This document shows positions 33,154 through 46,080 of a stretch of DNA of 64,000 bases, piece by piece. How positions within the stretch are numbered: position 1 is the stretch's first letter; each line of letters opens with the position of its first letter. Source of the stretch: Paguma larvata (lineage: Eukaryota > Chordata > Mammalia > Carnivora > Viverridae). The stretch lies in NCBI GenBank assembly GCA_030068075.1, contig CM057830.1, forward strand, positions 21,732,247 to 21,796,246, read 5' to 3'. The notes under the pieces are model-generated. The model had not been told where the DNA came from, did not search any database, and saw only the letters and a program-made list of their open reading frames with translations. The translations under genes were made by a program, and so were the position numbers.

Positions 33154-33170
33154 TGGGCCATTAATTTCTT

Positions 33171-33779
33171 ATAGAAAATTTACCCTTGAGTTCCTATTGG
33201 TATTTCTTTTCTACTATTTGTCTTTTAAACTTTTATTAAATATTAATCATATCAAAATATTTATAAAAATCAAATATTAAATGCAAATTAAACTTCATGT
33301 TTAAAGTTACATATTTCTGCTTATGCATTTTTTCTGGTTATATATTTTAATATGTCATGAAATATTTTATAAATTTTAATATAATTTATAATAAACTTGT
33401 TTATAGTTATTAATATTAAAACTAAAGTTAAATATAAAAACTAAAGATTTTATAAACATTTCGTATCTATACACATATTAAATACAGTAAGTTTTCAAGA
33501 TTATCAATAATGTAAACATTCATGTATCTATCCACTATTTAAAAAGATACAACATTACCATTAACGTTGTAATCCCCTTTGACGACTTCCATATCACTTT
33601 CGCCTTTCCTCCAGCTTCAAAGGAAACCACTTATATAAATTTAATATTTATCGTCCCTTTCCCTTTTGTAGATGTTTAACGTATATATATTTGAATCCCC
33701 AAAATAGATTGCTTAATTTTGCATGTTTGGGATATTTATATAAATTAAATATTAACTCTCTGTGAATTATTTGAAAACT
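33171..33779. other. Unassigned, very AT-rich sequence
   Basis: There are long A/T strings without a clear unit ('aatataatttataataaact'). The right third may already be degraded L1 3' sequence. No gene is present. Confidence 0.4.
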
Positions 33780-36700
33780 TTTACATTCAAAATTTTGTTT
33801 CTGAACTTACAATCATAGTTTTTTTTGCTGAAAATCATCCTGTATATTGTTATATAATATTCCATTTTTAAGACTATACCCAATATATATAATCAGTGTT
33901 CCATTTATAGATAGGCAGGCAGTTTTTGATTGCTTTTGTTTTTTATGAATTTTCTTGCACATCAATCTGGTACATATTTACAAGTGTTTAGTGGTGGTAT
34001 ATATCCAGAACAAGAATTACTGGATCATAGAGTATGCATATATGCATTTTGGGTAGACACAAAATGCTATCTCAATTAATTGTACTAATGTATACTCCCA
34101 TCAGAAGTATTTGTTTCTGTTGCTCCAGACCCCTGAAAAAATATTTGTCTATTTAGGTCTCCCCATTTTTTAATTGGATTGTCTAAATTTTTGCTGTTGA
34201 GTTGTATGAGTTCTTTATATATTTTGGATGTTAACCCCTTAACAGATATATGATTTGCACATATTTTCTCCCATTCTGTAGGTTGCCTTTTCATTTTGTT
34301 GATGGTTCCCTTTGCTGTGCAGGAGATTTTTAATTTGATACAGTCCCATTACTTATTTTTGCTTTTGAAGTCAGATCCAGAAATCATTGCCAACATTAAG
34401 AAGCTTACTACCTATGTTTTCTTCTAGGAGTTTTATGGTTTCTGTTCTTACATTCAAGTTTTTAATCCACTTTCAGTTAAATTTTATCTATGGTGTAAGA
34501 TAGTAGTCTAGTTTAATTCTTTTGCATGTGCCTGTCCAGTTTCCCCAACACCATTTATTTAAGAAACTATCCTTTTTCATTTTATATTCTTGCCTCATTT
34601 GTTATAAGCTGATTAACCCTGTATAGGTGAATTTATTTTTGAATTCTCTGTTCCATTGATCTATGTGTTTCTTTTTATGCCAATAATATACCATTTTGAT
34701 TATTACGGTTTTATAATATAGTTGAAAATTAAAAAGTGTGATGCCTCCAGCTTTGTTTTTTCTCAAGTTCAATTTAGCTATTTGGGGTCTTTTATGGTTC
34801 CATACAAATTTTAAGATTGTTCTATTTCTATGAAAAATGACATTGGACTTTGATAGGGGTTGCATTGAATCAGTGGATTGCTGTGGGTAGTATGGACATT
34901 TTAACAATCCTTTTCCAATCCATGAGCCTGGGATACCTTAATACATATATTTGTTTAGTCTTACAATTTCTTTCATTAGTGTCTTAAGGTTTTCAGTATA
35001 TAAGTCTTTTACCTCTTTGGTTTAATTTAGTCCTATTTTATTCTTTTTGCTGCAGTTATAAATGGGATTGTTTCCTTATTTCATTTTCCGCTAATTGATT
35101 ATTAGTGTATAGAAATATAACATATTTCTTTATTTTGATCTTGTATCTTGCAACTTTACTGAATTCATTTATTCTAATTGTTTTTGGTGAAGTCTTAAGG
35201 ATTGTCTGTGTATAAAGTCATGTAAATAATGACAGTTTTACATCTTCTTTTATATTTTGGTTGACTTTTATTTCTTTCCTAATTGCGGTAGCTAGGACTT
35301 TCAATATTATGTTAAATAAAAGTAGCAAGAGTGGACATCTTTGTCTTGTTCTTGATCTTACAGGAAAAGTTTTCAGCTTTTCTTCATTGAGTATGATGTT
35401 AGCTCTGGGTTTGTCATATATGGCCTTTATTATGTTTAGCCATGTTCTATTGCACCCACTTTGTTGAGAGTTTTAATCATAAATGAAGGTTGAATTTTGT
35501 AAAATGCTTATTCTGCCTCTATTGAGATGATCATATGTTTTTTTATCCTTCATCAATGTGGTATATCACATTGATTGATTTGTGAATGTTGAACCATCCT
35601 TGAATCTCTGGAATAAATACCACTTGATCATGATGTATGATTCTTTTATTGTACTTTTGAATTCAGTTTGCTAATGCTTCATTGAGGATTTTTGTATCTG
35701 TGTTTATCAGGGATATTGGCCTGTAACTAACTTTTTTTTTTTTTTTTGGTGTCTTTGTCTGATTTTGATATTGGGTCTTGCTGCCCTTGTGATGAGGTTT
35801 GTTATTATTTTTTTTTAAATCTTTTTGGTATTAGTTGTTATGTCTTCTTTTTCATTTATTATTATGCTGACTTGGATCTTTTTTATTAGGTTAGTCTAGC
35901 TAAGGGTTTATCCGTTTTGTTTATCTTTTTGAAGTACCAACTCTTAGTTTGGTTAATCTTTCCTATTGTTTTCTGTTCTCTATTTTACTTGTTTCTACTC
36001 TAATCTTTATTATTTTCTTTATTCTTCTAACTTCAAGTTCTGTGTGTTTCTTTTCCTTGTTTCTTAGGGTGGAGAATTAGATTATTTATTTGGATCCTTC
36101 TTGTTTCTTTTTTTATTTTTTTCATGTTTATTTATTTATTTTGAGAGAGAGCAAGAAAGAGAGAGTGAGCACAAGCAGGGGACATGAAGAGAGAGAAGGA
36201 GACGAGAGAATTCCAAGCAAGCTCCACACTGTCAGTGTAGAGCCTGATACAGGGCTTGATCTTATGAAGCGTGAGATCATGACCTGAGCTGAAATCAAGA
36301 GCCAGACGCTTACTCACTGCACCACCTACGTGCCCCCTGGATTTTGTTTCTTAATGTAGAAATCGATTGCTCTGAAGTTTGTTTTAAAACTGATTTTGGT
36401 ACATCTAATAAGTTGTGGAATATAGTCTTTCCATTTTCATTTGTCTCAAGAAACTCTTTTGTTTTTTAATTTATTATTTGGGAAAGTTAATTTCTTTGTA
36501 TTTGTGAATTTTCCAGTTTTCTAGTTTCATGCAACTGTCTGTAGTCAGAGAAGATACTTAGTATGATTTCATTTTTGAGTTTGCTAAGACTTGTTTTATG
36601 GCCTAATATATGGTTTTACCTAGAAAATAATCCTTGTGTGCTTCTTCTGCATGATTAAGTCTGCTGTTAAAACCTTTTGATTTCTTCAATTCACTTATTG

Positions 36701-36990
36701 CATTTTTCATGGCTTGGATTTCTGTTTCTGTTTGATTTTCTTTCTTTCTTTTGATGGCTTTTATTTCTTTTTCAAATGTCTCATTTTGTTCATGCGTTGT
36801 TTTTTTTTTTTTTTTAATTTTGTTTAGTTTTCTGTCTCTGTGGTCTTGTAGTTTACTAAACTTCCTTTGGAAGATTATTCTAAATCATTTAACAGTTCAT
36901 ATGTCTCTATTTCTTTAGAGTCCATTATTGGTGCTTTATTAGTTTCTTTGATGGTAAATTATTTACTTATTTTTTTTAATTATTCTTGAT
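33780..36990 (-). mobile_element. Old, nearly full-depth L1: 3' region, ORF2, probable ORF1
   Basis: This diverged minus-strand L1 begins with old 3' sequence ('taatattccatttttaagac', 'gaattactggatcatagagt'). It proceeds through the ORF2 C-terminal part: the frame 34602-34907 reads [19 protein letters not shown] and IDQWNREF. The reverse transcriptase ('gttgaaccatccttgaatct') and linker follow, a SINE interrupts at 36111-36336, and an ORF1-like region ends near 36990. A GC-richer stretch to about 38345 is likely its 5' UTR. No frame is intact. Confidence 0.72.
36111..36336 (-). mobile_element. CAN SINE, minus strand
   Basis: The antisense tail is 'catgtttatttatttatttt', the body is GA-rich with 'gaattccaagcaagctccac', and the head is degraded at the right ('gcaccacctacgtgcccc'). 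Host L1 'ttgtttctt' occurs on both sides (36101-36109 and 36345-36353), and 'tggat' precedes both, giving an imperfect flanking repeat. Confidence 0.85.
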
Positions 36991-38345
36991 TCCTTATGTT
37001 GGTTTCTGTGCATTCGAGTATCAGGCTCCTCTTCCAGAGCTTATAGATTTGCTTTGGCCGAGATAGATCATCACCAGTCAGCTCAGCTTGGGTTACTGGT
37101 TATGTGATGGTAATATCTTTGGGCAGGTAGAGTCTGCTGCTATGGTTCATTTCGAAGCAAGGAACTATTTGAGCTCTGAAATCAGGGATGGGACTTGTGC
37201 CACTGGCTGAGAATAGTTGAATAGGGGTATTGGCTTGGTTCCCTACCTAAGTGAGGGTTCAGGATGTGCTACACAGTTGCCTGGATTCTCTGGTCACACT
37301 TCCTAGATGGTCAGGAATGGGTACTTTTCAGGAATAGACAGGGCTATGAATTAGCTTTCCTGCCCTGTCATGGCAGCAAGATGGGACCCAGTACCTGTAA
37401 CTTGTTTGGGTAGTTGAATCCTGCAAGACTGTATATTGAATTCCTGGTCCGATGGATCCATTGGTTTTACTCTGCAGATGGGGTACACAACAAACCATGC
37501 CCTCTTTTCAAGTGCCACTGTAAGCAGAGCTGTTGGTTGAGATATGCTGCTCATTATGTGCTGTGGTTAGGTTCCCTGATTTTGTAGGCTGATGGCTATG
37601 TTTAGCAATGGGCTAGGCTATGAATTAGTGTCTCTGCCTGTGCGCACCAGGGAAAAGCAGCTCCAAAACTGGTAAGTCTCTTTGTTGTCTTATCTCAAGT
37701 CCAACTGTGCTCCAAGGTCCCTGGCTGAACAGACCACTGGCTTTGCTCTGTGGGCACAGCTCTTCTTGCCTACCTCTCTACTCCCCATGTTGGTGGTTTT
37801 ACAGCTTCCAGGTGTTCTCGCCAGACTTTCTGGTTAGATGCAACCCAGGAGTCACAGGGTTGGGGCTCTTTCACCTTAGTTGGTTTGAGAGGTAGGTGTC
37901 ACTCCAGGCAAGTCCCCAAATTTTTCTAGTAGGCTTTGCAGTTGGCAGGTGCTAGGAGCTACCCTCAGCCTTGGGTATAAATTAATCCCCCTGCTTGTAT
38001 GTACCAGGAGTACCCTTCACACATGTGCTGGCTTTGCTCTGGGAGATGATCAACTCCACCAGCCCATATCTCAGTTTGAGCATTGCTGGGCTAAATAGCT
38101 TCCCAGTGCTCTTACCAGGCTTTCTGGTCATAAAGGCCAGGAAACACTCTTCCCAGTGGATGAGGCTATGACTCAGCTGCTTGCCTGGTTATAGGCAAAC
38201 CAGGCTCTATGGCTGCCAAACTCCTTGATAGAGGAGTCAAATTAGGCAGATCTGCACCCCAACTAGTTGCCTGGTCAGAGTGCACTATTGACTTCGTTTT
38301 GCTAATGCGCAAAGCTGCAGTTGGGATTACTACTTGGGTATTGAG
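36991..38345 (-). mobile_element. Probable old L1 5' UTR
   Basis: This is moderately GC-rich sequence with repeated phrases of the type 'cttaccagactttctgg' / 'ctcgccagactttctggtta' (37817 and 38110 regions). It lies directly 5' of the ORF1-like end of the old L1. Its position, length (about 1.35 kb) and weak internal repetition suit the 5' UTR of an L1MA/L1M-age element. The frames of 60-67 codons within it have no domain. Confidence 0.45.
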
Positions 38346-38359
38346 GGTATAAACTTTTC

Positions 38360-38970
38360 TTTTCTAAATTTTCTTTTTTTGAATATAGATGACACACAAT
38401 GTTACATTAGTTTCAGATGTACAACATAATGATTCAACAAGTTTATACATTATGTTGTGCTCAGTACAAGTGTAGCTACCATCTGTCACCATACTTTGAC
38501 TCTCTATTGGCTATTGAATATTACTGACTATATTCTTTGTTGTGCCTTTTATTCCTGTCATTTATTCATTCCATACCTGGAAGCCTATATCTCCCACTCC
38601 TCTTCACTCATTTTGCCTATCTCACCACCTCACTCCCCTGTGACATCCATCAGTTTGTTCTCGGTATTTATAGGTCTGATTCTGCTTTTGGTTTGTTTGT
38701 GTATTCATTTGTTATTTTAGATTCCATATATGAGTGAAATCATATGGTATTTGTCTTTCTCATTATGACTCATTTTACTTAGCGTAATACCCTCTGGGTC
38801 CGTCCATATCATCACAAATGGCACAATCTCATCCTTTCTTATGGCTGCATAATATGCCACAGTGTGCATATGTGTGTGTGTGTGTACATACATACCATAT
38901 CTTCCTCATCCATCCATCTTCCTCATCCATCCATCTTTCAGTGGACATTTATGTTGTTTCCATATCTTTC
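38360..38970 (-). mobile_element. Old L1 3' end
   Basis: This is the antisense of an L1 3' UTR and ORF2 end: 'gttacattagtttcagatgt', 'acaacataatgattcaacaa', 'catcagtttgttctcggtat', 'gtgaaatcatatggtatttg', 'cagtggacatttatgttgtt'. It is about 600 bases, 5'-truncated. It includes a TG run (38870-38885) and a small tandem duplication of 'cttcctcatccatccat' (about 38901-38935). Confidence 0.75.
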
Positions 38971-40676
38971 AAAAGAGCATTTTCACAAGATGCTGCCTCA
39001 CTGAGACCACTCAGTGTAACAAAACTCCCAACAGAAAGAGTTCTAAGTAAGTTTTTTCAGTGATTATTTCCAGTAACTCAAAATAATATATATATATTTC
39101 CTGCGCAAATATAAAACAAGCAATGTACAATGTAAATAAACAGTTATTTGCTTATAAGGAAGTCTCTGGGGTGACTTTGTAGTACACAGGTTTTTTTCAA
39201 CACATTCTCACCCTCACTTAATTCTTGTTCACCCTCTTCCCATGACCTCCATGGCCTGCCAAACCAGGATGACCAATCACCTGCCTCCCCCCACATTGTT
39301 CTATTTCTGTCTCTTGTCTCTCTTTCCATTCCTCATAGCTGTAAAGCTCTGCCAAGTGTTAGGGTACCAGTGAAATCAAATACATTGACTTTCAGGTGGG
39401 AACAGTTTATTTAATCCTTCTGAATATTTGCATATGAAAACATCTATCAGGTGAAATTTAGGAGTATGCGCCAATCAATAATGAATAAAGCATTTCTGAA
39501 AGTTTGGTCGTGAGGAGGAGGCCATTCAGTATGTGCCTTAAAAGTCATGATTTGGGTAATTTCTCCTCTTAATACACAATTGTCCTGCTATTTTCTGATG
39601 AAGAACAGACTTAGTGTGTGCTATAACACACTGAACATGTAGAAACACTGACTGTTAAGATGCAGCAAAAGGAAAATTTATACTTAGCTCTGTGAAGCAT
39701 TATACAATGATACCAGCACATTAAGGATTAACCATTGATCGACCTTATCATTTGGTTGAGTATGTAATACTTGAGTTTTAAACTGTAAATCAAATTATAA
39801 TAATAACATATACTTCTTTCGTGACCTGAGATAGCAGTCTAGATACTCAATTACTTACAAAGGAATTTATTCCCATCCAGTTGAATGTTTTGCTCTCTGA
39901 AGTTTTAATAGCTCTAGAAAAAGCATGAGGAAGAGGCCCAAATAAATATTTTGTTGATGATAGAAGGAAAAAGGTGAAGGAGGAAGGAGGGGAGGAGAAT
40001 GTTTACCTTGTTGGCCCTGTTTTGGTTAACGAGTGATGGAGCTGTTTGTTGCCGTGCAAGTGTTGTGCATATCAGTTTTAAATGATATAGTAAACATACA
40101 ATTCCCTTTAGCATAACTAAATATGTTACATGTGCTTGGAGATAGCCTTAGATTCCTCTTTATTTATAACTTGTGTGAATTGTAACCAACTACAATTTAA
40201 TAGTTAATATATTAAAGTCATAGTTCTTTACTTAACTTGGAACTATAGGTTTTGTCAGGAAATTGAATCACATAGTGTCCAAATTTTTAAAACATTTATA
40301 CATAATAAATTTTTCCTGATTAAAACAATGAGAAACACTAAAGTCATCACTAATAATGACAGTGATTCAGTGAAGGGCAGGCTTTCCTTGTGAATCTAGG
40401 TCAAAGTAAAATATTGACTCTTACCTTCAAAAATAGGCTGCTATCACTGGGGTAACATTTGAAGAAACTTTATTTCAATAGCACTTTAGCTATTCAGTGG
40501 AAATTACACAGGTGAGATGACTGTGTGTGTGTGTATGGTACAACAATGACTTAATATTATATGTGACATAGAGGGTTAAGACAGTGTCCCTGAAGGTCAA
40601 CTAGCTTCATAGCTTTGGGCAATAAGCAGGTAAACATTAGCTATTTCATATGTATGTATATGTTATACATATACAT

Positions 40677-40728
<52 letters not shown>

Positions 40729-41519
40729 TATTGCTTAAATATGTGTGTCCATGTGTTTATGCATATATACCTGTGTTCTATTTAGGTTTTATATAACCTA
40801 AATAACACAGATTCTATATAATAAAATCTAAAAATAATATACTTAGATTACATAGATTATTTTATTTGGTTCTATCTTAACCAATGAATGAAGTATATAA
40901 ATTGGATTTGGTATGTTGTGATATATTTCTTATGGCACAGCTTTTAATGCTTTGATAAATGATATTATATACTTTCAACCACTTTTAATTATCCCTAATA
41001 ACCCCAAAAGGTTTAAAAGTGTTTTCAACTCTATTCAAAGTGGCTTTCTGGCTATTAAAGGCTGAGTGCTTCTGGCTGAGAGGCATCTTTGCTGCTAACA
41101 TGGGTAATTATAGACATTCCTAAGGCTATTAAATCTGTAAGGCTATTAAAACATCTAATGTTTCTTAGCTTTGATTATAAGATATCTGAAATTGCCTGGC
41201 TGGATTAGGAGTTTCTTATAGTAAGCATTTAGGTCATAAGATTTCTAGACCAAGTCTTATCTATGTTCTATGATGTAAAACTACATTTCATCTACTCCAT
41301 AAACATTAGCTACTACCTAGTGTTTGAAGATTTAATGTGTCTTCCCATGCTGTATTTAAGTTCCTTATTTATGCAACATTTCTGTAGATAATTAAAAATT
41401 AAATCTTGTGCTTAGATTGCATTACATATGAAATTCTGTACTGTGGGTAAAACTGAACGTATACTGGGCATTGACACTGACATAAACAAATATAAATATA
41501 TAAAGTAAGGGATAATATT
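38971..41519. other. Unassigned sequence, about 2.5 kb
   Basis: There is no supported gene or recognisable repeat except the microsatellite at 40650-40730. Open frames here are 66 codons or shorter. Confidence 0.45.
40650..40730. repeat. (TA)n(CA)n compound microsatellite
   Basis: 'atgtatgtatatgttatac' leads into about sixteen TA units followed by about twelve CA units ('cacacacacacacaca') and 'tattgc'. It is a typical length-variable locus. Confidence 0.92.
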
Positions 41520-41670
41520 TTAAACTGTAATGACCTTAGAGATAATCTTGACCAAACCTCTAATATTTTAGTTGATAAGCTGAGGCAGATAGAGTTTATA
41601 TGATTTATACTGTCACACACCAGATTATTGGCAATATCGAAGCTATATGGAGCTAGGGCTGCCAATTCTC
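41520..41670 (-). mobile_element. Possible MIR remnant
   Basis: The order 'ctctaatattttagttgata', 'agctgaggcagatagagttt', 'actgtcacacaccagattat' resembles the antisense MIR core ('gaaactgaggca...cacacagct'). It is very diverged. Confidence 0.3.
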
Positions 41671-42124
41671 AATAGAGAATAATAGGCCATTATGTTAATA
41701 TAATCCACTCTTTGTAAAATAGGAAGCTCTCCCAGTTTTATTTTCTCCTAAGTAAATTTATTACAGTGGATGATTCAGTTGTTTGTGGGAATAAACCAAA
41801 TGGTTGTTATTCATATAGAATACAAATAAAAAATAATAATAATTCGTTTCTGACAGTTCCATCCTGTCACATTGCCTGAGTCTATTTTGGAGCACACTTT
41901 TTAAAGCATTCAGATCATCTCTCCCTAAAATACCTATACATGGAATGTTTCAGAAAGAGAATAATTTGGTATAAAATAGGGATGCATCCTTCATTAACTT
42001 CATTAGGTAAGGGCTTGAAAATGACTGGGTCCTTAACCTAAATTTCAATGACAGATATAATTGGCAAAAAATCAGATTTTATGTACTGGAAAATTCTAAA
42101 ATCAGACAGCATTTTCAAACATTA

Positions 42125-42240
42125 GCTTTGTCCACTTTATCCCCTGAAGATAGCTGTTTACCTCACTGGATCTTAGTTTCTTCACCTGTAAAATGGGGAC
42201 AATGATTGTAAAGCACATGCCACAGAAAATACCCAGTACA
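42125..42240 (+). mobile_element. MIR remnant
   Basis: 'ctgtttacctcactggatct', 'tagtttcttcacctgtaaaa' and 'tggggacaatgattgtaaag' match the MIR core in order, which contains about 'cctcagtttcctcatctgta' and 'aaatggggataat'. The ends are degraded. Confidence 0.6.
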
Positions 42241-42398
42241 TCAAGATGATATGGCATTTATTTACTTACCACAGGCCTCCATAAGTAGTTGTCAGATCCT
42301 GTAAGAAATGATCCTTGACTTTTTGAGACCCAGAACTAAATGAACACTAAATACCAAAGAACATCAGAAATGTTGATCATTCACAAGTTTTTGGAAAA

Positions 42399-42585
42399 GT
42401 GGTGCCTGGGTGGCTCTTTGAGTTCAGCGTCTGACTTCGGCTCAGGTCATAATCTCACAGCTTGTGAGCTTGAGCCCCATGTCAGGCTCTGTGCTGACAG
42501 CTCAGTGCCTGGAGCCTGCTTCAGATTTTGTGTCTCCTTCTCTCTCTCTCTCCCCGCCTGAAAAATAAATATTAAAAAAGATTTT
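42399..42585 (+). mobile_element. CAN SINE, plus strand
   Basis: The head is 'ggtgcctgggtggctctttg', then 'ctcaggtcataatctcacag' and the B-box side 'gagcttgagccccatgtcag', 'gctctgtgctgacagctcag', a CT-rich body, and a short tail 'aaaaataaatattaaaaaag'. Flanking repeats are 'aagtttttggaaaa' (42385-42398) and 'aagtttctggggaaa' (42586-42600). Confidence 0.9.
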
Positions 42586-42600
42586 AAGTTTCTGGGGAAA

Positions 42601-43559
42601 AAAAAGTAGTTTTAATTAAAATTAATATCAATTTGTGGCCATCCAGGAGATACGATGAAGTATAACTGTACATTATAATAAGCACATAACTCTATCAGGA
42701 ATTGAGAAGAAAGAGAGTAAGGAAAATTAAAAACCAGTCTGCTATCCATATAAGAAAGAATGATTCACATTCTTTGCTCTAGAGAGGATCTAATTCAAAC
42801 CAAAGGTCTCCAGTTGCTCTAGTCTCTATCTTGTATAACAGCACGGCTTTTTATTATTTCTTAAAACCTAGTTTGGAAACAAGTAGTTATATTTCCTACT
42901 TGGTTTTTGTTATCTCTTGTGCAAAACACCTCCCTCTGACTTTGACACTGTCATTGACACTGACATCAGTGCCTTTTCATGATCTTCTTACGTGTTTCCT
43001 AGTTTGTTTTGTCCTTAATCATGGTTCATCCTTTCCTGCATTTTTCAAGACATTTCTAACAAGTCTGACATTCAATTATTCATGTTAACAAAGCTGTATT
43101 GAAGAATGATACCAGGGAATAATAAAGGTTGTAGAGATCATAATAGAAAAAAATTAAAAACTAAGTGTCAAAACTTCCTATTACGACTGTGACAGTATAG
43201 TGGTAGTTAGATAAAATATACTTACTCACACAATGATACAAGACATCAGACAACAATAAGGGTGGCTAGTAATTGAAGGGCAGTTATCTTTGAAGAGAAG
43301 TAAGGTGTGTTTAGGTGAGTCTTGCATTCCTCACTTCTTTCCCCGAGGAAAGTTAAAGACTAAAAAGTTGAGACTAAAAAGAAGTAGCAGCTTAGAGCTT
43401 CTGGCTGTCTGATTGAAAGTAATTGGAGCTCAGGACTGCCAGAAAGTCAGAACCTAAGAATATAAGATGCTGGAAAGGCGGAAACTGCTGAAAATTGAGC
43501 TCTGTATTCTGTAAGCATTTTCCCCTTTTAAAGCATTTGCCAAACTCCAATCTGCCCAA
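42601..43559. other. Unassigned sequence
   Basis: No repeat was recognised. The 85-codon plus-strand frame at 42831-43088 contains an irregular SLTLTL repeat and no domain, so it is not called. Confidence 0.4.
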
Positions 43560-44260
43560 ATACCCAGGCAAGACATATAAAAAAGTATGTTACATACGGT
43601 GTTCATGGACTGGATGACATTCTATTGCTAAGATATCAGTTTTCCCACAATCAGTCTATAAACACAGTGCAATTCCAATAACTAGATTTTGTTTGTGGAA
43701 ACTGACAAGCTGGTTTTTAAAATGTATGAAAATACCAAAGGCCAAGAATAGTCAAGGCTAGCTTGAAGAAGATTAACATTAAATATCTTATACTACCAGA
43801 TATGAAGATTTATTATAAAGCTTCAATGATTCAGAAGTGTAATACTGGCTCAGAGATAAGCAGACCAACTGACCAGAATAGAGAATCCAGAAGCAGACCC
43901 ACACTTATATTGCATTGCAATACAGTAAAGAAAAGATGATCTTTTAAATGATGTTGCCTCAGTTGGGTGTACTGATGGGGAAAAAAATAAAACTTAACAC
44001 CTACCTCTCATCATTCACAAAATCATTTTTAGGTGTATCATAATCATAAAAGTCAAAGTAAAAGCAATAGAGCTTCTAGAAGGTAATGTAAGACAATATC
44101 CTCATGATTTTGGAGTAGACAGTGGTTTCATAAAAAGCATTAAAAATACTAATCAAAAAGAAAAAAGACTCACCAATTGCATTATTAAAATTGAGAACTT
44201 CCATTCATAAAAAGACATTTTAGTATAAATACTGCCAAAGTGAGCGCTAAAAACACATTT

Positions 44261-45894
44261 AATTTTTTTAATATAATTTATTGTCAAGTCGGCTAACATA
44301 CAATGTATACAGTGTGCTCTTGGTTTTGGTGGTAGATTCCTGTGATTCATTGCTTACATACAATACCCAGTGCTCTTCCCAACAAATGCCGTTCTCAATG
44401 CTCATCACTCATTTTCCCCTCTCCCCCATCTCCCCCCATCAACCCTTAGTTTGTTCTCTGTATTTAAGAGTCTATATGGTTTGCCTCCTTTTTGAAATTA
44501 TTTTTTCTCCTTCCCTTCCCTCCCTGTTCTTCTGTTAAGTTTCTCAAGTTTCACATATGAGTGAAAACATGATATCTGTCTTTCTCTGACTGACATATTT
44601 CACCTAGCATAATAGTTCTATCCACATTGTTACAAATGGCAGGATTTCATTGTTAGTCATTGCCAAGTAGTATTCCATTGTGTATATAAACCACATCTTC
44701 TTATCCATTCATCAGTTGATGGAGATTTGGACTCTTTCCATAATTTGGCTATTGTTGAAAGTGCTGCTATAAACATTGGGGTGCATGTGCCTCTATGAAT
44801 CAGCACTCCTGTATCCCTTGGATAAATTCCTAGCAGTGCTACTGCTGAGTTGTAGGGTAGTTCTATTTTTTTTTTTTTCAAGAAACTTCCACACTGTTTT
44901 CCAGAGTGGCCGTACCAGTTTGCATTCCTACCAACAGCGCAAGAAGGTTTCTGCTTCTCCACATCTTTGCCAGCATCTGTTGTTTCCTGAGTTTTAATTA
45001 TAGCCACTCTGACCAGTGTGAGGTGGTATCTCAGTGTGGTTTTGATTTGTATTTCCCTGATGATGGGGGATGTTGAGCATCTTCTCATCCTCATCTGTTG
45101 GCCATCTGGATGTCTTTTTTTTGAAAAGTGTCTATTCATGTCTTCTGCCCATTTCTTCACTGGATTATTTGTTTTTCTGGTGTTGAGTTTGGTTAAGTTC
45201 TTTACAAATTTTGGATACTAACCCTTTATCTCATATGTAATTTGCAAATATCTTCTCCCATTCTGTTGCTTGCCTTTTAATTTTATTGATTGTTTCCTTT
45301 ACTGTGCAGAAGACTTTTATCTTGATTAGGTCCCAAAAGTTCATTTTTGTTTTTATTTCTCTTGCCTTCGGAGACATATCTAGCAAGAAATTGCTGTGTC
45401 TGAGGTCAAAGCGGTTGTTGCCTGTTTGCTCCTCTAGGGTTTTCATGTTTTCCTGTCTGACATTTATTTCATTCATCCATTTTGAGTTTATTTTTGTGTA
45501 TGGTGTAAGAAAGTGGTCCAGTTTCGTTTTTGTGCATGTTGCTGTCCGGTTCTCCCAGCACCATTTGTTAAAGAGACTTTTTTCCATTGGATACTCTTTC
45601 CTGCTTTGTCAAAGATTAGTTGGCCATACGTTTGTGGGTCCAATTATGGGTTCTCTATTCCATTCCATTGGTCTTTGTGTCTGTTTTTGTGCCAATACCA
45701 TACTGTCTTGATGATTAAGACTTTGTAGTAGAGGCTACAGTCCAGGATTGTGATGTCTTCTGCTTTGCTTTTCTTTTTCAACATTACTTTGGCTATTCTG
45801 GGTCTTTTATTTCCATACAAATTTTAGGATTGTTTGTTCTAGCTTTGAGAATACTGATGCAATTTTGCCTGGGGTTGCATTGAGTGTATAGATT
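44261..45894 (-). mobile_element. L1, 5'-truncated, with perfect 15-bp target duplication
   Basis: 'gctaaaaacacattt' occurs exactly at both edges (44246-44260 and 45895-45909). Removing the insertion and one repeat rejoins the host L1. The insert is 1,634 bases on the minus strand: a T-rich 3' end at the left, the carnivore L1 3' UTR ('acccagtgctcttcccaac'), the ORF2 C-terminus (frame 44657-45160) and upstream ORF2 (frame 45231-45587, with [19 protein letters not shown]). It stops at the antisense of ORF2 ('gagtgtatagatt'). Confidence 0.93.
44657..45160 (-). pseudogene. L1 ORF2 C-terminal fragment
   Basis: This 167-codon frame reads [14 protein letters not shown] and [18 protein letters not shown], then [36 protein letters not shown] and [17 protein letters not shown]. 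This is the Cys-rich C-terminal segment of ORF2. The expected LLVGMQ-type stretch is frame-disturbed ([13 protein letters not shown]). The C-terminus is cut by stops. It has no activity. Confidence 0.82.
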
Positions 45895-46080
45895 GCTAAA
45901 AACACATTTTAAAAGAATGAAAATGCAAGCCACAGAGTGGAAGATATTTGCAATATGTCAGTCCAATATAGAACTGATATCCAGGCATTAAAAGAACTTT
46001 TGCAAATCAAGAGGGAAAGAATTGACAATGCAAACTGAAATTTAGATAAAATATGTAAATAAGGACTTCACTAAAGAGAA

